This document shows positions 32,186-37,073 of a stretch of 37,073 bases of DNA, one piece after another (within the stretch, counting starts at the first letter, position 1; each line of letters begins with the position of its first letter). This DNA is from Gammaproteobacteria bacterium (GTDB lineage Bacteria > Pseudomonadota > Gammaproteobacteria > Steroidobacterales > GCA-2729495), in NCBI GenBank assembly GCA_021773815.1, contig JAJFJS010000117.1, forward strand, positions 1 to 37,073. Direction: 5' to 3'. The position numbers and the translations under genes are program-made. Under the pieces are notes generated by a model that saw nothing but the letters and a program-made list of their open reading frames with translations, did not search any database and was not told the DNA's origin.

Positions 32186-34057
32186 ATGCCAGCAAGAATT
32201 ATCGAGACCAACGATGCTCCTCTGAAGAAAGTAGAAGTGGAGGGCGTTACCGCCGACATCATCGAGAATGCCCTGAAGAATGCGCGTATCGAGATGGATG
32301 CCGTTCTGTTTCGTACGGCCATGTCGCCCGGCATCCGCGAGCAGGGCGACTGCTTCCCGATGATTGCCAACCGCGACGGCAAGATGGTGGTCGGACAGTT
32401 CGGTTCGTTCATAGGCCCGTTCATGGAAGCCTACGATGCAGAGATCGAGGAAGGCGACATTATCCTGACCAATGATCCCTACATGTGTAATGCGGCGGTG
32501 TCGCACCTGCCGGACTGGATCGTTCTGATGCCGGTGTTCAAGGACGGTCGGCATATCGCATGGACAGCCATGTTCGGTCACATGTCCGACAACGGTGGCA
32601 TGGTGCCGGGTTCCATTCCGATCAAGGCAACGACGATCTACCAGGAAGGCATCCGCATTCCGCCGACCAAGCTGTACAAGAAAGGGGAGCTGCAGAGCGA
32701 CGTTCTGGAGTTGATACTGCACAACGTGCGAACGTCGCAGTGGAATCGATTCGACCTGAACGCGCTCGTCGCCGCCTGCAGGACGGCCAGCCGTCGCTGT
32801 GTCGAGATGGCGAACCGCTTCGGCGACGATGTCCTGAACAGCGCCATGGACATCATGCTCGAGCGCAACTACAACGCGATGAAATTCATTATCCAGAATT
32901 TTATTCCGGAGGAGCCGCGCACCTTTGAGGACTACCTCTGCGATGACGGCATGGGCATGGGACCCTACAAGATCAAGTGCACTATGTGGCGCGAAGGCGA
33001 CGTCGCGATCTTTGACTTCGACGGAACCGATCCGCAGGCGCAGAGTTCGGTCAATTTCTACCTGAACGAAGACATGTTCAAGATGTTCTTCGGTTCGTTC
33101 ACGATCAATGTTGTCGACCCGCATATCGTATTCAATGACGGGTTCTACGATCTCGTGGATGTTCGCATTCCCGAGGGCACGCTGCTCAAGCCGAAGTTTC
33201 CGGCCGCGCTGTCCGGGCGCACCCATGCGCTGGGGCGCCTGTTTGACGTTTTGCAGGCGCTGCTCGGCTCGGGAGCGCCGGAGCAGATGCTCAATGCGGC
33301 CGGCTTTTCCGACTCGCCGCACCTGTTCTACTCAGGCTATGACAACCGCGAGGGCAAGAACGGTGAGTGGTTCCAGTTGTTTCAGATTGGCTTCGGCGGT
33401 ATACCCGGTCGGCCGATCGGTGACGGTCCGGACGGTCACTCACTGTGGCCTGGCTTTACGAACGTACCGAACGAGTTCATCGAGTCGTATTTTCCGCTGC
33501 GGATCGAACGCTACGAGACGATTCCGGACTCCGGGGGCGCCGGCCTGCATCGGGGCGGCAACGGTCTCAGCGTGGCCTACTGCTTCCTGGCAGACGGCGA
33601 CATCGCGATTCACGACGAACGTTGGCTGATGTATCCGTGGGGCGTCATGGGTGGCCAGGTCGGGCAGCGCTCGACGAAGCGGATCGTGCGCGTCGACGGC
33701 AGCGAGGAATGGCTGCCGTCGAAATGTGACGGCATCCCGGTCAAGACCGGAGACCTGCTGTATTTCAATACCTGGGGCGGCGGTGGCTGGGGCGATCCGC
33801 TCAAGCGCGATTCCGGGCTGGTGCTGGACGACGTCAGGCGCAATCTCGTGACCGTCGCGGGCGCCCGGGATTATGGTGTCGTGATCGTCGCCGGCGCCGT
33901 CGACGAAGCGGCGACCGGCAAACTGCGCGAGCAGATGCGCGCCGAGCGTGGCGACACGATACCGACCTTCAACATCGGCCCGTCGATCGACGAGATCCTG
34001 GCCAGGTGCAAGGAGGAGACCGGGCTGGACGCGCCCGTACCACCGGTATTCCGCTAG
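32186..34057 (+). CDS. Hydantoinase/oxoprolinase subunit B
   Basis: The 623-residue HyuB partner of the preceding gene. Recognisable segments are LFRTAMSPGIREQGDCF, DIILTNDPYMCNAAVSHLPD (about residues 90-110), IYQEGIRIPPTKLY, and a C-terminal LPSKCDGIPVKTGDLLYF followed by TWGGGGWGDPL, typical of the family. The motif that in many members reads NDPY-GG-THLPD here has MCNAAVSHLPD, so the active-site loop differs. Strong purine-rich ribosome site (GGAAGAGGAG). Substrate not inferable; see findings. Confidence 0.9.
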   Translation: MPARIIETNDAPLKKVEVEGVTADIIENALKNARIEMDAVLFRTAMSPGIREQGDCFPMIANRDGKMVVGQFGSFIGPFMEAYDAEIEEGDIILTNDPYMCNAAVSHLPDWIVLMPVFKDGRHIAWTAMFGHMSDNGGMVPGSIPIKATTIYQEGIRIPPTKLYKKGELQSDVLELILHNVRTSQWNRFDLNALVAACRTASRRCVEMANRFGDDVLNSAMDIMLERNYNAMKFIIQNFIPEEPRTFEDYLCDDGMGMGPYKIKCTMWREGDVAIFDFDGTDPQAQSSVNFYLNEDMFKMFFGSFTINVVDPHIVFNDGFYDLVDVRIPEGTLLKPKFPAALSGRTHALGRLFDVLQALLGSGAPEQMLNAAGFSDSPHLFYSGYDNREGKNGEWFQLFQIGFGGIPGRPIGDGPDGHSLWPGFTNVPNEFIESYFPLRIERYETIPDSGGAGLHRGGNGLSVAYCFLADGDIAIHDERWLMYPWGVMGGQVGQRSTKRIVRVDGSEEWLPSKCDGIPVKTGDLLYFNTWGGGGWGDPLKRDSGLVLDDVRRNLVTVAGARDYGVVIVAGAVDEAATGKLREQMRAERGDTIPTFNIGPSIDEILARCKEETGLDAPVPPVFR

Positions 34058-34121
34058 GGTCTCTCGCGGCCGGCGGTCCGGTCAGCGACCCTGACGGCCG
34101 TCGGTCGGCGCGGTCCCCGCG

Positions 34122-34955
34122 TCAGTCCGCGTCCTGGCGTCGGTTGGCGGACGTTGAGGGCGCCGAGACCAGCGCATCCGTGCGGTGCTGATTGACGAAG
34201 TCCTGGCTGATTTTCTGCGCGACGATTTTCAGTTTCGGCACGAATTTCTTGACGGCTTCCGCTTCGGGTACCGCCGTACTCGAACAGCGCAGCGTCAGCG
34301 TGGCCAGCACCCGGTCCTCGGCAAGAATCGGCACCGAGAAACTCAATTCCTCCGAGACCCGTCGCATCCGGTGCGAGACGGCAAAGCCCTGTTTGCGCGT
34401 TTCGACCAGCGCATCGTAAATCTTGTTGCGATTGCGGGCCGGCCGATCGGCTTCGTTACGCGAATTGGCGAGAATATCCAGCAGGCTGTCGCGTTGTTCT
34501 TTCGCACAGAAAGCCAGGTAGCACAATCCGGACGCAGAGGTGAGTACGGGAACGCGGAACCCGGGGCCGCGTTTGTCGACCGCCAGCGGGGTCTGGTGAT
34601 CGGTCGTCTGGCGAATCAGCATCGTCGAACCGGACAACGTCGCGATGGCCACCGGCCAGACGATCTCCCGGCACAGTTCATAGATAAAGGGGCGGGCAAT
34701 CTGTGTGACCCAGGCTTCGTCGTCGAATCCGTCGCTGAGGCCGCGGACCATGATTGTCAGTCGGTAACGATCGTCGGCGGCTGCTCGATAGGCATAACCT
34801 GCGACACACAGAGTTTCGAGAATTCGATAGGTCGTCGTGCGTGGCAGATCGATCGAACTGGCGACCTCGGAAACGGTCGCGCCGTTGTGTTGATTGAGCA
34901 CGTGCAAGACCTCGAGGCCTCGTAGCAGCGCGCGAATAGGTCGGGTGGAACTCAT
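34122..34955 (-). CDS. IclR family transcriptional regulator
   Basis: A 277-residue protein with an N-terminal winged helix (RALLRGLEVLHVLNQ, then VSEVASSIDLPRTTTYRILETL, residues about 27-48) and the C-terminal GAF-like effector domain (from about residue 85). IclR proteins commonly control aromatic and small-acid catabolic genes and act as repressors or activators. It converges on hyuB and probably controls the CoA-transferase/lyase/hydantoinase genes. A perfect 7-bp inverted repeat lies 18 bases upstream of its start and is a likely autoregulatory site. The C-terminus is longer than usual, ending in a Ser/Ala tail. Confidence 0.93.
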   Translation of the reverse strand: MSSTRPIRALLRGLEVLHVLNQHNGATVSEVASSIDLPRTTTYRILETLCVAGYAYRAAADDRYRLTIMVRGLSDGFDDEAWVTQIARPFIYELCREIVWPVAIATLSGSTMLIRQTTDHQTPLAVDKRGPGFRVPVLTSASGLCYLAFCAKEQRDSLLDILANSRNEADRPARNRNKIYDALVETRKQGFAVSHRMRRVSEELSFSVPILAEDRVLATLTLRCSSTAVPEAEAVKKFVPKLKIVAQKISQDFVNQHRTDALVSAPSTSANRRQDAD

Positions 34956-34972
34956 CGGTGTATGAAAACCTG

Positions 34973-34993
34973 ATTGACCAACAGGCGGTCAAT
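34973..34993. promoter_or_regulatory. Inverted repeat, candidate IclR operator
   Basis: ATTGACC (34973-34979) and GGTCAAT (34987-34993) form a perfect inverted repeat with a seven-base spacer, just upstream of the IclR start codon. Size and symmetry suit a dimeric winged-helix regulator. The same motif was not found in the other intergenic regions of the locus. Confidence 0.55.
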
Positions 34994-35048
34994 AGTATCC
35001 GTAAATGCCAAGAAAGCCAACCCAATTTAATGCCGTAAACTCAATATG

Positions 35049-35067
35049 TTGTAACAGTTTGTAACAG
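35049..35067. repeat. Tandem TTGTAACAG repeats, one helical turn apart
   Basis: TTGTAACAG occurs at 35049-35057 and 35059-35067, spaced 10 bases. Direct repeats one DNA turn apart are typical of response-regulator binding; the target could be either the IclR gene or the cytochrome pair. Confidence 0.5.
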
Positions 35068-35263
35068 CATTCGGCATGATGGTCGGTACATCGCGACCCG
35101 CTGCCGGGAGGCTGCACCGGGCGGGTGATTGGCAGCTGCATGCCGAACCGACACCGTGGCGGAGGCGCGTCCCGAGTACTGATGCGCGCTGCCGGCGCGA
35201 AAAGAACGGCAGCACCGCGAAACCTTGCGTTAACATATGCGCTTTCCAGGGGAGGGACCGCAG

Positions 35264-35809
35264 ATGACGGGCGAATCGATGCCAGGCATTCAGAGTCGGG
35301 GAGCGGCTATATTCGGCTGGCTCATGTTCATCGGTTTTTTCGTACTGCTGTGGAACATCCTGCAATTGCCGCGGACGGCGCTGGAATTGCGTGGCGGACT
35401 CAGAATCTTCCACGACAGTCTGGGCCTGATCGTCATGTGCCTGGCCATCGTTCGTTTGATCTGGATGGCGAAAGCGCCGGCCCCGCGGCCGCCGGCGGGC
35501 CTGCCGGAGAATTCATTCGCCTTTAATCGGACCCTGCTGGCGGCGATCTACCTGGCGTTCGCGGCCACGGGCCTTATCGGTTTTCTGTTCGCGTTCGGAG
35601 AATGGGATCGACCGGTCATTCTGTTCGGCGTGCAAATCCCGAATTTGATCGACGAGAGTGATGCGGTGCGCAAGCCGTTCGGCTATCTGCACAGCGCGCT
35701 AGGTTTTTATTACATGATGCTGGCGACTATCTGGCTGGCGTACGGCGTTTTTCAGCACCTGCGATACCGGGTCGGGCTCGCGCGCCTGCTGCCCGGTACC
35801 CGTATCTAG
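35264..35809 (+). CDS. Cytochrome b561-like membrane protein
   Basis: A 181-residue protein with four membrane helices (about 15-33, 48-68, 88-110, 142-165), matching prokaryotic cytochrome b561. That family normally carries two haems held by four histidines, one pair in helices 1 and 4, one in helices 2 and 4. This protein has only three histidines: His50 (FHDSLG), His143 (YLHSALG) and His165 (FQHLRYR); helix 1 has none. It probably holds one haem between His50 and His143. ATG 35264 is preceded by AGGGGAGGG at seven bases; the frame also allows ATG 35237 without a site. A cytochrome c follows 41 bases downstream, suggesting an electron-transfer pair. Confidence 0.82.
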   Translation: MTGESMPGIQSRGAAIFGWLMFIGFFVLLWNILQLPRTALELRGGLRIFHDSLGLIVMCLAIVRLIWMAKAPAPRPPAGLPENSFAFNRTLLAAIYLAFAATGLIGFLFAFGEWDRPVILFGVQIPNLIDESDAVRKPFGYLHSALGFYYMMLATIWLAYGVFQHLRYRVGLARLLPGTRI

Positions 35810-35850
35810 AGCGGACGTGACATGCGATACAGCAAACAGGAGATGAACTG

Positions 35851-36384
35851 GTGAGTGTTACCGCTGGAGTACGGAGCGTGCATATTCTGGTGCTGCTGGG
35901 TTTTCTCGGCCTGGCGCTGTACTTCCCGTACTGGTGGTTCGGTGTCGTGCCGTATACCGCCGATTACAAAATATCGACTGCCGAGATCGAACGCCTGCTG
36001 GCAGGGCGCGACATTCCCGACTTCTACGCCGAACCGCCGGCCGAAGTTTCCGCCGAGGAACTGACGGCCCAGAAAGAAGCGTTTCTGTGGTGCCGTTTCT
36101 GCCATACGCTGGAAGAAGGCGGTGAGCATCGGGTGGGTCCGAACCTGCACCGCATCTTCGGCAAGCCGGCGGCCGTCGTAACGGATTTTGCTTACTCGCA
36201 GGCGCTAATCGACGCGAAGGACAACGGCCTGATCTGGACGCCGGAAACGATGGCGGCCTTCATCGCCGACCCGCATGGCATGATTCCCGGCAATCGAATG
36301 CGCTTTCCGCCGATGGTGATGTATGAAACGAGTCCCGAAAAAGAACGCCGGATGGTCGAATACCTGCTGAGAATGTCGCGGTAA
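35851..36384 (+). CDS. Membrane-anchored class I cytochrome c, GTG start
   Basis: A 177-residue protein with an uncleaved N-terminal helix (VHILVLLGFLGLALYFPYWWF, given as about residues 10-30) and a periplasmic haem domain. The haem motif is CRFCH (Cys81, Cys84, His85). GPNLHRIFGKPAA and the distal-ligand region IPGNRMRF (Met150) match mitochondrial-type cytochrome c. The GTG start has CAGGAG upstream; an ATG at 35843 is out of frame. It probably accepts or donates electrons for the b561-like neighbour. The convergent mscS-like gene lies beyond a long hairpin. Confidence 0.92.
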   Translation: MSVTAGVRSVHILVLLGFLGLALYFPYWWFGVVPYTADYKISTAEIERLLAGRDIPDFYAEPPAEVSAEELTAQKEAFLWCRFCHTLEEGGEHRVGPNLHRIFGKPAAVVTDFAYSQALIDAKDNGLIWTPETMAAFIADPHGMIPGNRMRFPPMVMYETSPEKERRMVEYLLRMSR

Positions 36385-36421
36385 CAGCAACCGGCGGTTA
36401 TTTCCGACCGCCGGTTGCTGT
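36384..36421. terminator. Long inverted repeat between convergent cytochrome c and mscS genes
   Basis: A perfect 15-bp stem (36384-36398 with 36407-36421; arm ACAGCAACCGGCGGT) and an eight-base loop. It starts at the last base of the cytochrome c stop. There is no T-tract on either side, but position and strength suit a shared bidirectional terminator. Confidence 0.65.
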
Positions 36422-36459
36422 CGACCGAACATTGGCAACAGACGATTGGCGTTGGCTGG

Positions 36460-37073
36460 CTACGCGGCCTGGTCGTCGTGTCGGTACAGGTGCACGTCGC
36501 GTTGCGGGAAGGGAATCGAAATCCCCGCGGCATCGAAGCGCTTCTTGATCTGCTCGGTCAGATCGAAATACACGCCCCAGTAATCGGCCGAATTGACCCA
36601 GGGGCGGACGACAAAATTGACACTGGATTCGGCCAATTCTGACACCGCGATCGTCGTGGCCGGTTCATCGAGAATCCGTTCGTCATCGTCGACGATCCCG
36701 GTGAGAATCCTGCGAACCTCGTCCAGATCATCCTGGTACCCGCAGCTGGCCACCAGGTCGACGCGCCGGGTCGGGTTGGCCGAGAAATTCGTGATCTCGC
36801 CGGCCATGATCTGGCTGTTGGGGATGATGATTTTCTTATTGTCCGGCGTCTTCATGATCGTCGTGAAGATCTGGACTTCCTCGACGGTGCCGGTCACGCC
36901 GCCGGCCTGGATCGCATCGCCGACCTTGTAGGGGCGGAAGGCGACGATCATGACGCCGGATGCGAAGTTCGACAGCGACCCCTGCAGGGCCAGGCCGACG
37001 GCGAGGCCTGCGGCGCCGACCACGGCCAGCAATGAGGTTGTCTGAACGCCGAGCTGATTGATTGCAGCGATGA
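36460..37073 (-). CDS. mscS: Small-conductance mechanosensitive channel (MscS), 3' part
   Basis: The coding frame is open to the window's right edge, so the N-terminal helices are missing. The visible part begins in the pore helix region (QLGVQTTSLLAVVGAAGLAV, about the last membrane helix, TM3) and continues ALQGSLSNFASGVMI. The cytoplasmic beta domain follows (RPYKVGDAIQAGGVTGTVEE, IPNSQIMAGEITNFS) and then the alpha/beta vestibule. MscS opens under osmotic downshock to release solutes. Residue pattern and order match canonical MscS; a longer MscK/YnaI-like protein cannot be excluded without the N-terminus. Confidence 0.92.
   Translation of the reverse strand, partial: IAAINQLGVQTTSLLAVVGAAGLAVGLALQGSLSNFASGVMIVAFRPYKVGDAIQAGGVTGTVEEVQIFTTIMKTPDNKKIIIPNSQIMAGEITNFSANPTRRVDLVASCGYQDDLDEVRRILTGIVDDDERILDEPATTIAVSELAESSVNFVVRPWVNSADYWGVYFDLTEQIKKRFDAAGISIPFPQRDVHLYRHDDQAA

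Larger units (their letters stand above)
34956..35263. other. Intergenic region between divergent IclR and cytochrome b561 genes
   Basis: About 308 bases without a convincing gene. It contains the inverted repeat at 34973-34993, an AT-rich patch (35000-35060) and the tandem TTGTAACAG repeats at 35049-35067. The remainder is GC-rich leader before the b561 gene. No clear consensus promoter pair was found for b561. Confidence 0.5.

Noticed and set aside
35027-35413. Minus-strand 128-codon frame between IclR and b561 genes
   Set aside because: No ribosome site, no domain, and it overlaps the b561 gene antisense; codon use looks random.

Overview
The window is a GC-rich (roughly 60% by eye) segment of a gammaproteobacterial chromosome. 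The nearest gene-content parallels I recognise are Xanthomonadales-like or marine gammaproteobacteria: an aspartate kinase/diaminopimelate decarboxylase fusion, a TrpR-family regulator heading the histidine operon, and a DUF3450/TtpC/ExbB/ExbD/TonB/TPR cluster. Genes are tightly packed, start codons often overlap the preceding stop, and I see no tRNA, rRNA, transposase, integrase or CRISPR. Both ends cut genes: ilvD at the left, an MscS-type channel at the right.

Region 1 (1-13 kb) is amino-acid biosynthesis. After the ilvD end comes a lysine-pathway fusion gene preceded by an apparent transcription attenuator (promoter, short Lys-containing reading frame, intrinsic terminator). An RRM RNA-binding protein follows. 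A nine-gene minus-strand operon then runs TrpR-like regulator-hisG-hisD-hisC-hisB-hisH-hisA-hisF-hisE; hisI is missing, and hisF appears to start with ATT. A TrpR-box-like palindrome lies at the predicted transcription start. metB is divergent from this operon.

Region 2 (12.4-18.4 kb) is the minus-strand leucine operon leuA-ilvE-leuC-leuD-leuB, headed by a leucine-rich leader peptide and a classical attenuator. The lysine and leucine promoters are both placed so that transcription would start at the first base of the leader-peptide ATG.

Region 3 (18.8-24.9 kb) is a plus-strand envelope-energisation cluster: DUF3450, a TtpC-like large ExbB-family protein, ExbB, two ExbD paralogues, TonB and a TPR lipid- or periplasm-facing protein. 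An adrenodoxin-type ferredoxin follows. Then comes an FAH-fold protein that has lost its usual metal-binding glutamates.

Region 4 (25.8-35 kb) looks like an accessory catabolic locus. One arm (minus) is a family III CoA-transferase, a VOC protein and a TauE/SafE permease. The other arm (plus) is an HMG-CoA-lyase-family enzyme followed by hydantoinase/oxoprolinase A and B subunits. An IclR regulator closes it. The logic (ATP-dependent ring opening or carboxylation, CoA activation, carbon-carbon cleavage) suggests breakdown of a small branched hydroxy acid, ketone or cyclic amide; the substrate cannot be read from the sequence.

Region 5 (35.2-37 kb) holds a cytochrome b561-like protein with too few histidines for two haems, a membrane-anchored cytochrome c, and the 3' part of an mscS-family gene.
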